Shown piece by piece: positions 23,381 through 34,938 of a stretch of 64,000 nt of DNA; within the stretch, counting starts at the first letter, position 1, and each line of letters opens with the position of its first letter. The notes beneath the pieces were generated by a model. The model did no database searches, was not told the origin of the DNA, and worked only from the letters and a program-made list of their open reading frames with translations. Location of the stretch: NCBI GenBank assembly GCA_022432975.1, contig CM039509.1, forward strand, positions 46,123,167 through 46,187,166. The letters are read 5' to 3'. Made by a program: the position numbers and the translations under genes. This DNA is from Begonia masoniana. Lineage: Eukaryota > Streptophyta > Magnoliopsida > Cucurbitales > Begoniaceae.

Positions 23381-26300
23381 ATACTGGAGCTTTCTGCATG
23401 CATGAGGAGATCAACTTGTTATGGCGATTCAGATTTATATCAATGCGTTCGTGTATAAAACTTATCGGCTGAAAGATTGTATTTTGAAACATAAAAAACC
23501 CTAAAAATTTCCATATATTAGAAAGAAGAAGAATATTTCAGAACTGAGAACGAGATGTTTTATGAAATTATCAAAGAGTTAACTCTCCCAGAAATGAAAG
23601 TTCAAAAAGAAAACATATATAGTTGAATTCACACCTCGTCTGGGTCGAAACTCAGCTGAAAAGTTCTGAAAAATGAAAATCTAAATGGAGAAAAAACGTT
23701 GAAGAAGGGAAGGCAGAGTGGGAAGGCTGAAATTTGCTTTCTTCTCTTAGTTTAAAGGACGAGAAGAAATGAAAAGAGTTGAGGAGGAAGAAAAAGGGTC
23801 GTCTGAAACAAGGACAGCTCGAGGGTTTCAAGTGAGAAGAAGATGGAGAAACCCGACATGGAATGAGGTTGAAGTTGGAAAACAAAGAGTTGCCTTCAAT
23901 GGCACGGCGTGCTTAAATTAAATAGAGAGAGAGAGAGAGAGATGGGGATCTGTAGAAAACTGGAGATTGACTGCAAAAATAGAGAATGGGCACAGAAATA
24001 AAGGAGAAGAAAAGAATAATATAGTAACAGGTTTTAAGGGTTGAGGATGTGGTGTTACAGTAAATTCAGAGGAAGAAGACGATGGAGAGGAATGTGGTGA
24101 AATGTCTGTTGAATGGGAGACCTTGGACCTGAAAATGGCCGGATTAGGTTCATGAAAATATGCTCAACTGTCTGATTACTAACTCTAATTCAACACCCTT
24201 TTTTTTTGTTTACTTCTTCGTCTTCTTCTTTTTTCTCTTCTGGCAATGGATGACAGACCTGTCGAACTGCAAAGATAGTCAAATTAAACAAAGATTATTA
24301 TTTATATATTGGTGTCCATCTGTAGTTGCTAATTGCTATTCTCATTCTCGTGCGTAGCAAATACTGGGCAGGGGGACTTCATCTCTTAAATATTTATTTT
24401 GTTTTTGTATTTAGGCTGCTGGGCAAGTTGCAGTCATCAAAGAACTTTCTCTCTCAATCTCTCTCTCTCTCTCTCTCTCAAATATTACTCTTTGAAAAAA
24501 GAGGAAATGGTTGAATATCTCACGTTGATACAGAGAAAATTATTGATCTTTTATATAATAGGAGGAGATTCTCTCAATCCTTGAACTAGCTTTTGAAATG
24601 AGTTCTACTCCTCTCATTTTATCAGAAACGGATTTTAGAAAAAGCTTCATAAGATTGGTTATTTATTTCACAACCCGCTCCATTGAATCAAATGATGCAT
24701 CTTTTTCAGGAAAGTGCCAAAAGTGGTTCTCTACTCTCACGTGTGCTCGTGTGAAAAATGAGACAAATTTTGGATTCAAATTTAGATTCTACATTTACAA
24801 CATTTGTCCTTAAGATCGGATCATCTATGCTTAAAACTTTTTTTATTTCAACTTCAACGTATTTGCAAATAATTATGTCACGCAACTCGATGAGCAATTG
24901 TACCCAAATAATAGGATATAGTACCACATTTTTCAGTCAAAATATTCAATGGGTCCCACAAAATATCCTCCCTCCTGGTCAAACACGTCGATATTTTAAA
25001 ACACATTACGTGAACATGGTTAGCCCAATCCTTATCATCACTAATCCAACCTTAATTGCGTTCACAACTTGGGATTTGGAACATGAAAACCTGAAAACAA
25101 GCTACGTTGCCTTTACGATCACTGCAAACTTAATGATGTGCGAATCATGTTCATATTGCATGGCACTAAATGGCAAGATACGTGCAATTCTCTCCTTGTT
25201 TACTTAGTCATATCTACAGCATTGACAACTATTGATCCAAGCAGAATCCAGATAAGATTCTTAATTAAGAATTCCCTTGTAGCTGGATCCTCCGAAACCA
25301 CAAAAATTCTCGAGATTTCGAGAATTCTTCTTTAGAGAGCATAGTATGATGATAGTTGTAAACTATGTTCCGAGAGTAGTTCTTGTCCATCGTTGTCGGC
25401 CTTTATGGCAGAATCAGTTGAGGGCCGAGAATTCTTGAGATGTCAAGAATTCAAGCTATGGTTTATCTTTATAGATTTAAGGCAACCAATAACAATTCAC
25501 TTAAGCTTACCATTAAATGTATAATTGATGTTTAAATTTATTTGATAATAGAAACAAAACAAGGAGATTATCCTAATACTTTCATAGACCTCACCTTCAC
25601 ATGGAAGCAATAATATGTTTCCTTAAACAGCCAATTCGACACACGAGATGCCAATCAGCTTCAAATTGAGGTGTATTTTGCTACGAGAAAATGACACGAT
25701 AAGGGTCGGTAGATCATGTGAAAAGCTGGTGTATAGTTCGCACCGAAATTTCTTACCACAGCTGAGATTTCATGGCCACAACGAGAGTAGTAGCTGTCCG
25801 CAGAGACGTCTCAACTATGGTGCATTTGCTCAACTTGAGAAATAATAACCTGAAATCCCAAATAAAAACATAGAATTAGTGCAATTTTTCCGTTCTTTCA
25901 TTGTGGATGCTCAGTTTGTGCATAATATCAGCCACCTCAATGACTATCTCTCCAAAAAGACCGTGGCTCCAGTCATGAGTTTTCTATATCATCGCATTTT
26001 CCCATAAATCTATCCTTTTAATAAAAATATTAATTAAGATAGTGTCTTACTTGTCGAGGAAAAGCTTTCGATAAATTCCTCTGTAGTTGAATTTTCTCCA
26101 AAATTGTAGCCAGATGATGATTTGAGAATAAATATTGCCATCTGTGGGATTAGGTGCTTCTTCATTTCCACCACAATTAAACCATCAGACGGTACTTCAG
26201 GCATCGATCTATCTTTCAAATCCAGCCATGTATTAACACCACTACAAAGTACAAAAATATTCAAATAGCAGAAGGAACTATCACCATATACAGTCCACAA

Positions 26301-28262
26301 AGTTGTTCATATCATCTCAAACAAAAGAAGCCTGACAGAGGCTACCAAGTTCATGGACTATATATAGATCTCTCTTATGCGGGAGATCACACTTGGAGAT
26401 GAAGTCAATTATAACTCTTAGATTTAAAAGAAAAAATCTTAACAGATGCTTCATCTGCAACTTTAATGGCCTCTAGTATATCTATCTTGTTTTCTGTTGC
26501 GCTAAGGAAGCTAAATCTTTTGAAGTCAACCTTCTCAAGTCCCTCTTTTTAATTGACCAAGTCACAAGGGCACATAGATAGACTGTAGCTGTTGCACGTT
26601 TAGAACATCTACTAATATATGCAACTCATTGTTATGAGATTTTAATGTTGACCTATTAGGCAAGATGATGATTGAAACTGAAATTTTACCGACTGTAAAA
26701 AAGAGAAATTGAAATTTTGTGCAGGGTAAAAGCACTGTTTTGGATAATAAAAAAGTGGACGTAATTCTTAACTATAAAGCATCAAGATCAATATCTAAAG
26801 AAATTCCATTTAAGCAATCTTCATCTTGTTTATTTTGGACCACAGGAAAACTTAGGACTAGAATTTGGATTGCAAATATAAGGAAAATAACGGTGGAGAA
26901 AAAAACATGAAGTATTTTGGAACACATTGCCAAAGATTTCTTGGTAATTTAGTGAAATCAGAACGTCAGATTTTGAAGAATTAATGCAACTTCTTTCAAA
27001 AATATTTTTCACGATATAAACTGTAACGATTCCAAAATTTATTTTCGTTTTTCTCCAATTTGAACCCTAAAATTGTCCCCAAATCGATTAGTAAATTATG
27101 TTAAATTTGATCGTTATAAAACTCTAATTTTCTTAATTCGAAATCCTTGAAAATAGTGAAATTATTTATTAGGCATAAACTTTGAAACAATTATCAATAA
27201 ATATTTAGAAAAATTCAATACTAAACAAACATTAAATAAAACTTCATTTATTAATTTTAAAACAATAAATTAGTTAATTGTAAAATTCAAAAGCTGATAA
27301 AATAAATTATTCAAAATGAAATTAAATACAACTAAATATGAAATATCTTTTTAAACAATATAAAATCATAACTTTAAATTATTATTTGAAACCAACGACA
27401 ACATCCTCCTCTGTATGTTCGCCCACCTCTGGAAAATTTTCGATCAGCGCCAGTTCATTCTCAGATATAAAATTACTTACATCACAAAACTAATGTGTGA
27501 GATAAACTCAGTAAATAAAAACACGTGCATGTGATTTTAATTGAATACATTACCCAATTTCATACTTTAAAAGTTACATACTGGATGAAACTCATTTTCC
27601 AATACTTACCATGCGTTCAGACTTTCAGAAAACTAACGGTTTAGTATTGGGGAAAATGAATTCTTTCCTTCTCATTACAGATTGGAAATCATTTCCAATT
27701 AAGGTTGATTATTTCCTAACGTTGCAGAGTAATCAGCTTGAATTTACGGTTAAATTATTCCGTATGTTGCTAATTGTGTAAATCAACTTTAATCGAATTG
27801 TTAATTGAAAATAAATCTTTGATTTTGTGCTAATCGGTTATTCAAAGTTCCAGGATAAATCTCGAAATTAAGGTTTGGTTTTGAGTTGAAATTAGGAAAA
27901 TTGATTTAATTGGTTGCTAATTATGGCTAGATTGCGGAAATTGAATCTTAATTTAGATTGATTTTAAGAAGAAATTTGATATGTTACATAAACATATACT
28001 TTATAAACATTCTTTTCTGCTAACGCATAAAATGAGCAATAACTTCTGTCATAATTTTTATTATTTCATGTGTTTCTAGTTTTTAGGACCCCTTCTTACA
28101 ATATAAACAGAAAACATAAATCATGTTGGATCTTTGGACTGCTTATCATAATATCACACAAAGAACGGATTAGATAATTGCCGTGACATACAATTTCATT
28201 AATTTCCCAGTATTCAAGCTGTAACGAGGGCCAAATGGAAAGTCTCAAAGGAGTAGAGGTTC
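23381..28262. other. Upstream region of the SMB-like gene and long AT-rich spacer
   Basis: 23381 to about 24100 is the leader and promoter of the minus-strand SMB-like gene and includes a (GA)n tract at about 23923-23941. A (CT)n tract lies at about 24459-24480. Two hairpins occur at 25305-25326 and 25429-25452. A minus-strand frame at 26034-26300 has an exon-like look (ENSTTEEF, DGLIVVEMKKH) and possible splice borders, but I do not recognise it. From about 27000 the sequence is strongly AT-rich with no gene. Confidence 0.45.
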
Positions 28263-28893
28263 TGTTACGCCCCATTTCTCATGATGCATAAAGACACGGG
28301 CCAAGGGCCCGATGAAGGAGGAGCTTGGCAAACTCCTCAAGGCGTGCTAAAATATTCTAAGTGTTGGTGGACACTTGAAGCACGCGGGCTGGATCACTTG
28401 GAGTGGGGCAGTCCAAAGCTGAGCGCTGGGCCAATGGGGCAGGCCCACGCGGGAAGGCAGAAGGTCACTCATGTTAGTGCTTCATTTATGTTAGTGCTCT
28501 CATTCATGTTAGTGCTCACATTCATGTTAGTGCTTCATTTATGTTAGTGCTCTCATTCATGTTAGTGCTCTCATTTATGTTAGTGCTTATTTATGTTAGT
28601 GCTTGCACTTATGAAGATTCATGTACATGGCCTTGGCCATTTGTGTATAAATAGGCCAAGAGCAACCAAGCTAAGACATCAACTTCAAGTTTGAGTGTCT
28701 TGAGCATTGTGGTGTGCCTTGGAGAGAAATTGTTTCCTAGTTCTTGTTTTCGGAAATCAAGGAGGGTTGGGAGGGTTCTCCCGTAAACATTTTGTCTCTT
28801 TTATTCCGCATTATTGAGAGAAGGGGCTGGCCTAGTCGAGGACTTGGCGCCATCACTCGGTGAAAATTTGGGCAAGAATTTAACCGTGTGACA
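28263..28893 (+). repeat. 5' LTR of the gypsy element
   Basis: 631 bp, TGTTACGCC...GTGTGACA. A TATA-like TGTATAAATAGG lies at about 28647-28658, so transcription probably starts shortly after it. The first half carries the tandem ATGTTAGTGCT repeat. Confidence 0.95.
28471..28610 (+). repeat. ATGTTAGTGCT tandem repeat in the LTR
   Basis: Nine copies of ATGTTAGTGCT separated by short CT/CA/TT-rich spacers (TCATTT, CTCATTC, CACATTC and similar), period about 17-18 bp. The same array is in the 3' LTR at 34755-34890, so it is part of the element and lies just upstream of its TATA box. Confidence 0.9.
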
Positions 28894-28958
28894 ACTTGGT
28901 ATCAGAGCTCGGTTCGTGGCAGATTTTTGAGCACATCAAGACTCTTGAAGCAAGATCC

Positions 28959-29956
28959 ATGGAGGCGATCTTATCTAGACTCACGAGGTTGGAAAGCTTG
29001 GTGGGAATATCAATGGCTACGTCGGAGGACACACCATTGATCGTTGATCTTCGTTTAGTAAAGAAGGGACTCGCGGAGTTTCAAGCCTCGATTGGAATGG
29101 ATATCGTGGCTGTTCAACAACAAGCTTTGGAGGCAATGCTCAAAGTGGATAAAGAGCTTGCCAAGTCGGTTGGAAGCACTAGCCAAATTCGAGGTGCTTT
29201 GGCTACCCATTATAAGGTTCCCGAACCTAAGACTTATAGTGGCAACCACAATGCGAAGGAGTTAGAGAATTTCCTTTGGGACATGAAGCAATACTTCATG
29301 GCCGCAAGCATCGAAGAAGAGAGCCAAGTAATGATTGCAAACATGTACTTGGGTGGAAATGCGAAACTTTGGTGGAGGCAAAACCAAAGTAGAGAGCCGA
29401 TTATTGACACTTTCGAAGCGCTAGAAAGTGAGCTCAAGGACCGATTTCTTCCTCAAAATTCGGAATGGACCGCGAAGGAGTCATTGAGGAGACTTAGGCA
29501 AACCGGCTCGGTACGTGACTATGTTCGTGACTATAGTTCACTACTACTCGACATCGTTTCTATGCATGAGGATGATAAGTTGTTCAACTTTATGGCGGGC
29601 CTTCAACCATGGGCCCAAGCGGAATTAAGACGCCATGGAGTAAAAGATGTGCAAACGGCTATCTCCATAGCCGAGGCGCTTGTGGACTACAAATCTACAC
29701 CCTCGGTTGAAAAGAAGAAAAGCAAGGAGGATAAACGTGGAGGCAAGGCAAATGGCGGCGGGAAAGACAAAGGAAAGGCACCAGAAGGTACCTCTAAATC
29801 CAAGGGATTTGATCACTCCCAAAAGAAGAAGGGGTCGGGTTGCTTTATTTGTGGCGGTTCTCACTTTGCCCGAGAGTGTCCTAACAAAGGGTCATTATCC
29901 ACGATGCGCATCAAGGAGGAGGGGTCTGACGAGGAGGAGAAGCCTCATGTGAATCC
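28959..29956 (+). CDS. gag of the gypsy element, 3' end cut by a hAT insertion
   Basis: Begins MEAILSRLTRLESLVG. An N-terminal coiled-coil-like part precedes the gag domain (ELENFLWDMKQYF, KLWWRQ, FLPQN, SVRDYVRDYSSLLLDI, WAQAELRR). A Lys/Gly-rich linker and a zinc knuckle CFICGGSHFAREC (C-X2-C-X4-H-X4-C) follow. The frame is open up to the insertion. Across the 8-bp duplication it would be in register with pol at 31131, so gag and pol were probably one ORF before the insertion. Confidence 0.9.
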
Positions 29957-31130
29957 TAGGGGTGTACGTGGTCCGGTCCGGTCTGGTTTTGAGAAAAATT
30001 AGAACCGGACCAATAATATTCAGTTTTTAATTTTTAGGACCGGTACCATCAAAAAAAATTTTAAGATCAGACCAGAACCGGACCAGAATTTCGGTTCCGG
30101 TTCAGGTCCGGTTTCGGTTTTCCCATTAAAAAAATATTTTTTTAATATACAGGCAATTCTGATTCTAAGTAAAATACTAACATTTTCAATAGAAACTACA
30201 ATCCATCCATTTCCAGCCAAAGCAAGAACAATCTGAATACTTTCTTCAATTTCTAGTGACTTGAAAAACAAAGAAAAGAAAATAATATCAAATCAACAAC
30301 TGTTTACTCTTTCCCCACATTTTCCCGGCCACCAAAAGATCGCAGACTTACTGTAAGCCATTATCAACAAGGTAATTAAAGGTATGGCCAATACTATCTA
30401 AAAATATTTCTAACAGAGAGTGAACTGAAGAGTTCAGCGATAAATTAGGGCTTACTTTCGTCGAAGAGATGGTCGAAGTCTCGAAGAGAAAGTGCGACTG
30501 ACCAGCGACTGCGAGAGGAGACGGCGAGTTTTCGGCGATTGCGAGGGCGAGGCCGAGGGTGAGAGACTCGAGAGTCGAATCTGTGAAGATGAGCCTGAAA
30601 TACAGAACCGTAGATGATTCTGCGTCTGCGATTTGTGAAGGGAACTGAGAGATCAAAGAGAAGGGAAGTAGGGAACTCAACTGAAAATAGTTAGGGGCCC
30701 TAACTATCGAACGATGAGCTAGAGGGAATACCTGTACTTACTCAGAGTTTCAGAGAGCTCCGGTTCAGATTGAAGGCGTCGGCGACGACAGAGAAAGATT
30801 GAAGGACAGATTGAAGGATTCGGCGTAGGCGAGCAAGGCTCTCTCTCCTCTCCTCTCCTCTCCTCTCCTCTGAACTGAACTTTGATAGAATGAAATTAGG
30901 GCTTTTCGACACAAAATGAAATACCTTCAGTTTTTTGTGTTTTACGTGGTCCGGTTCTGGGTTGTCGGGTTTTTGTCATTAAACCCGTAAACCGAACCGA
31001 AAATTTCGGTTCTGCTTTAGCAGAACCGAAATTCTTTTTTTTTTTTTTTTTAGAAACCCCTACCAGAACCAGACCAAATAGGTCGGTTCTGGTCCGGTTC
31101 TTCGGTCCGGGGGGGTTTTGTACACCCCTA
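29957..31130. mobile_element. hAT-like non-autonomous element inserted in gag-pol
   Basis: 1174 bp with ends TAGGGGTGTACG and TGTACACCCCTA, flanked by GTGAATCC (29949-29956) and GTGAATTC (31131-31138). This is an 8-bp duplication with one substitution, as expected for hAT. The outer parts are inverted GGTCCGG/CCGGACC and CGGTTC/GAACCG units, so the ends can fold together. The unique middle (about 30330-30900) is GC-richer, resembles gene-derived sequence on the minus strand, and ends in a (TCTCC)n tract at about 30841-30871. No transposase motif is seen. Confidence 0.9.
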
Positions 31131-34100
31131 GTGAATTCTATACAACTTGTGAATGCCCTTACGAATGTGAAGGCGGGGTCTCCACAAAAGGGCCTTATGT
31201 ATGTCGAAGTCACCATCTTTGGAAGGAAGGTGCGTGCCATGTTGGATACCGGGGCTACCAACAATTTTATCTCTAGCATGAAGGCGAGGGAACTTGGTTT
31301 GGAGATGACCAAGAGCGAAAGCATGATTAAAGCTGTGAATTCGGGAGCACAGCCAGTCAAGGGAACGACACAACCCTTGATCCGTGTGGGAGAGTGGCAA
31401 GGCGAATGTTCACTCATGGTGGTCCCACTTGACGACTTTGAGCTCATTCTTGGACTTGAGTTCTTCCGGCAAGCGAAGGTGATGATCTTGCCGCATCTTG
31501 GGGTAATGATGATCCAAGATGAATCTGCACCATGTGTTGTGAAGAGCGAAACACGTGGTAAGTGCAACATGCTATCTTCTCTTCAATTGAAAGCGGGCCT
31601 TAGGAGAGGTGAGACCACTTTTTTGGCAACGTTGAGAGAAGCCAAAAGTGATAACATGGGTGAAGTGCCGAGAGAAGTGCTAAAGGTGCTCGAGAAGTAC
31701 CAAGATGTGATGCCACCGGAATTGCCGAAGGCGCTACCACCAAGGCGCGGGGTGGATCACAAGATTGAACTAGAACAGGGGGCGGTTCCACCCGCACAAG
31801 CACCTTATCGTATGGCACCACCGGAATTAGCGGAGTTGAGAAAACAATTGGACGAGTTGTTGGAGGCAGGCTACATCCAACCGTCTAAAGCACCTTATGG
31901 GGCGCCGGTATTATTTCAACGCAAGAAGGACGGAACATTGCGTATGTGTGTCGACTACCGGGCGCTAAACAAGGTAACCATCAAAAACAAATACCCTATT
32001 CCAAATGCAAGTGATTTATTTGACCAGTTGGTGAAGGCGTCATACTTCACCAAATTAGATCTTCGGTCGGGGTACTGGCAAGTACGTATTGCAAAAGGAG
32101 ATGAGGCGAAGACGGCTATGGTTTCCCGCTATGGTTCGTATGAGTTCTTGGTCATGCCATTTGGTCTAACCAATGCACCGGCCACTTTTTGCAATCTTAT
32201 GACCGAAGTGCTATATGACTTACTAGATCGCTATGTCGTTGTCTACTTAGATGACATAGTTGTCTATAGTGAATCGCTCGAGGAGCATGTCATTCACTTG
32301 AAGGAGGTATTCGAGAGGTTGCGGAGGCACTCTCTCTATGTTAAAAAGAAGAAATGCGAGTTCGGCGTGGAGGAGATAAACTTCTTAGGCCATTTCATCA
32401 AGCGGGGCTTGATTCGCATGGATGGAAAGAAGGTGGAAGCCATCAACGGATGGGTGGTGCCCACAAAAGTAGCCGAGCTTAGGTCATTCCTTGGCCTAGC
32501 TAATTACTATCGGAGGTTCATTATGGACTATTCGAGGATAGTGAGTCCATTGACGGATTTACTAAGGAAGGAGCACACTTGGATATGGACGGACTCATGT
32601 CAAGGAGCGTTCGATCAATTGAAGGAAGCCGTGGCTTCCGAACCGGTGTTGAGATTGCCTAACTTTGCGGAGCCATTTGAGGTGCATACCGATGCGTCGG
32701 ATCGGGCTATTGGTGGGGTGCTCACTCAAGATGGACATCTCGTGGCCTATGAAAGTCGAAAACTCAAGGGGGCAGAAGAGAGTTATTCGGCCCATGAGAA
32801 GGAAATGGTGGCTGTAATTCATTGTCTTATGTCTTGGAGGCACTATCTTTTGGGGACTCCATTCGTGGTAGTAACGGACAACGTTGCTAACACCTATTTT
32901 CGTACACAAAAGAAATTGTCGGCTAAGCAAGCAAGGTGGCAAGAATTCCTAGCCGAGTTCGACTTTACATGGCTACACAAACCGGGCACCGAGAATAGGG
33001 TGGCCGACGCCTTGAGCCGAAAGAATTGTGAGGAGATCGTAGCTTCTCTAACCGAAGTACAATCAACTTTTTTGGAGGAAATCAAGGCGGCCGCAAAGGA
33101 AGATATGGACTACATTCGGACTTCAAAACATGTGAAGGTGGACTTAGTCCGAAAGTATTGGCTTGAGGATGGTCTTTTGAGAGGCCGAGGCAATCAGATT
33201 ATGGTACCTAGTTTGGGCGGTTTGCGCCAACGAATCATGAGGGAGACTCACGACACCAAATGGGCGGGCCATCCGGGCGTGGAGCGCATGATGGCACTAT
33301 TGGGCCGAAGCTACACTTGGCCTAAAATGAGGGAAGACGTAGAGTTATACGTCAAGACTTGTCTAGTTTGCCAAGTAGACAAGACCGAGAGGAAGAAGGA
33401 AGCGGGATTACTTCGACCTCTACCTATTCCAGATAGACCATGGGAATCGGTGTCTATGGACTTTATCATGGGATTACCACTTATTGGAAGGATGAGTGCT
33501 ATCTTTGTAGTGGTGGATCGGTTCTCCAAATATGCGATATTTATGGGAGTACCGAAGGAATGCTCGGCTTATGATGCGGCGGGGTATTTTCTAAAGGGAG
33601 TGGTGAAGATTTTTGGACTCCCCCGTGAGATCATTAGCGATCGGGATCCAAGATTCACGGGAAAATTTTGGACTACTTTGTTCAAATTGTTAGGGACGGA
33701 GCTCAAATTTTCAACGGCGAATCACCCTCAAACCGATGGGCAAACGGAGCGCATCAATGCTATTCTTGAGGAATATTTGAGGCACTTCGTGACAGCCACA
33801 CAAAGGAATTGGCTAGAGTTGTTAGACTCGGCGCAATTCTCCTATAATCTACACAAGTCTTCATCAACCGAAATGAGTCGGGCGGAACTCGTTCTCAGCT
33901 ATCAACCATCAACGCCATTGGAGATGACACAACGAGGCGATGGGCAAGGGGCTTGTCCATCCGCTTATCAATATGGCAAGGATCGGGTTGAGCTATACGA
34001 ACAAGCTCGGGATAGTCTTGCAAAAGCCCAACGGCGAATGAAGAAGTATATGGATGGGAAGAGAAGGATGGTGGAGTTCCAAGTAGGGGACAATGTTCTT

Positions 34101-34574
34101 TTGAAACTTACTCCACAACTTTGGAAGAAAGTCAAGGATCGGCGGTTCCACAAAGGGCTTATTCCGAGGTACGATGGGCCATTTGTGGTACTCAAAAGGA
34201 TTGGAGCGGTGGCTTATCGATTGGAGTTACCCGAAAGGCTCAAACTACATCCTACATTCCATGTGAGCTTTCTCAAACCTTTTCACGAAGGAGATCGAAG
34301 GCAAGTGCTTAGAGCACCACCCGGGGTGCGCATGGAATTCACTAAAAAGATGGCCAAGATCCTTGACCATCGAACCCTAAGGGGGACCAAAAGGGACACA
34401 CGACGAGAGTTCCTTGTGCAATGGGAGAATGAAGAAGAGGCCACATGGGAGAAAGATGTTGATCTATGGCAATTTGAGCAGCAAATCGAAGACTACCTAG
34501 CTTGGGTGTCGACGAGGCCGTCAACTTCATCTAGTGGGGGTGGATTGTTACGCCCCATTTCTCATGATGCATAA
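31131..34574 (+). CDS. pol of the gypsy element, about 1147 codons, uninterrupted
   Basis: Domains in order: aspartic protease with DTGA (about aa 39-42); reverse transcriptase with [42 protein letters not shown] and [11 protein letters not shown] (YLDD about aa 371); RNase H with [14 protein letters not shown] and ADALSRK. Integrase follows, with an HHCC zinc-binding region (H-GHPG...CLVCQ), a DDE core ([30 protein letters not shown]) and a C-terminal segment ending in chromodomain-like [14 protein letters not shown]. The frame has no stop until it has passed the purine tract and entered the 3' LTR, so the stop lies in LTR sequence. Its start context is the hAT junction; there is no native ATG here. 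Confidence 0.95.
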   Translation: MNSIQLVNALTNVKAGSPQKGLMYVEVTIFGRKVRAMLDTGATNNFISSMKARELGLEMTKSESMIKAVNSGAQPVKGTTQPLIRVGEWQGECSLMVVPLDDFELILGLEFFRQAKVMILPHLGVMMIQDESAPCVVKSETRGKCNMLSSLQLKAGLRRGETTFLATLREAKSDNMGEVPREVLKVLEKYQDVMPPELPKALPPRRGVDHKIELEQGAVPPAQAPYRMAPPELAELRKQLDELLEAGYIQPSKAPYGAPVLFQRKKDGTLRMCVDYRALNKVTIKNKYPIPNASDLFDQLVKASYFTKLDLRSGYWQVRIAKGDEAKTAMVSRYGSYEFLVMPFGLTNAPATFCNLMTEVLYDLLDRYVVVYLDDIVVYSESLEEHVIHLKEVFERLRRHSLYVKKKKCEFGVEEINFLGHFIKRGLIRMDGKKVEAINGWVVPTKVAELRSFLGLANYYRRFIMDYSRIVSPLTDLLRKEHTWIWTDSCQGAFDQLKEAVASEPVLRLPNFAEPFEVHTDASDRAIGGVLTQDGHLVAYESRKLKGAEESYSAHEKEMVAVIHCLMSWRHYLLGTPFVVVTDNVANTYFRTQKKLSAKQARWQEFLAEFDFTWLHKPGTENRVADALSRKNCEEIVASLTEVQSTFLEEIKAAAKEDMDYIRTSKHVKVDLVRKYWLEDGLLRGRGNQIMVPSLGGLRQRIMRETHDTKWAGHPGVERMMALLGRSYTWPKMREDVELYVKTCLVCQVDKTERKKEAGLLRPLPIPDRPWESVSMDFIMGLPLIGRMSAIFVVVDRFSKYAIFMGVPKECSAYDAAGYFLKGVVKIFGLPREIISDRDPRFTGKFWTTLFKLLGTELKFSTANHPQTDGQTERINAILEEYLRHFVTATQRNWLELLDSAQFSYNLHKSSSTEMSRAELVLSYQPSTPLEMTQRGDGQGACPSAYQYGKDRVELYEQARDSLAKAQRRMKKYMDGKRRMVEFQVGDNVLLKLTPQLWKKVKDRRFHKGLIPRYDGPFVVLKRIGAVAYRLELPERLKLHPTFHVSFLKPFHEGDRRQVLRAPPGVRMEFTKKMAKILDHRTLRGTKRDTRREFLVQWENEEEATWEKDVDLWQFEQQIEDYLAWVSTRPSTSSSGGGLLRPISHDA

Positions 34575-34938
34575 AGACACGGACCAAGGGCTCGATGAAG
34601 GAGGAGCTTGGCAAACTCCTCAAGGCATGCTAAAATATTCTAAGTGTTGGTGGACACTTGAAGCACGCGGGCTGGATCACTTGGAGTGGGGCAGTCCAAA
34701 GCTGGGCGATGGGCCAATGGGGCAGGCCCACGCGGGAAGGCAGAAGGTCACTCATGTTAGTGCTTCATTTATGTTAGTGCTCTCATTCATGTTAGTGCTC
34801 ACATTTATGTTAGTGCTTCATTTATGTTAGTGCTCTCATTCATGTTAGTGCTCTCATTTATGTTAGTGCTTATTTATGTTAGTGCTTGCACTTATGAGGA
34901 TTCATGTACATGGCCTTGGCCATTTGTGTATAAATAGG
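34546..34938 (+). repeat. 3' LTR of the gypsy element, first part
   Basis: Starts TGTTACGCC and matches the 5' LTR up to TATAAATAGG, where the large solo LTR is inserted. It resumes at 36682 and, after the Cassandra LTR, at 37127-37341. Confidence 0.95.

Noticed and set aside
28281..28547. ORF in the gypsy LTR (and its copy at 34534-34830)
   Set aside because: It is a translation of the LTR and its ATGTTAGTGCT array, identical in both LTRs because they are the same repeat.
28441..28620. CRISPR-like array
   Set aside because: The repeats are short, the spacers are near-identical low-complexity linkers, and the context is a plant LTR.
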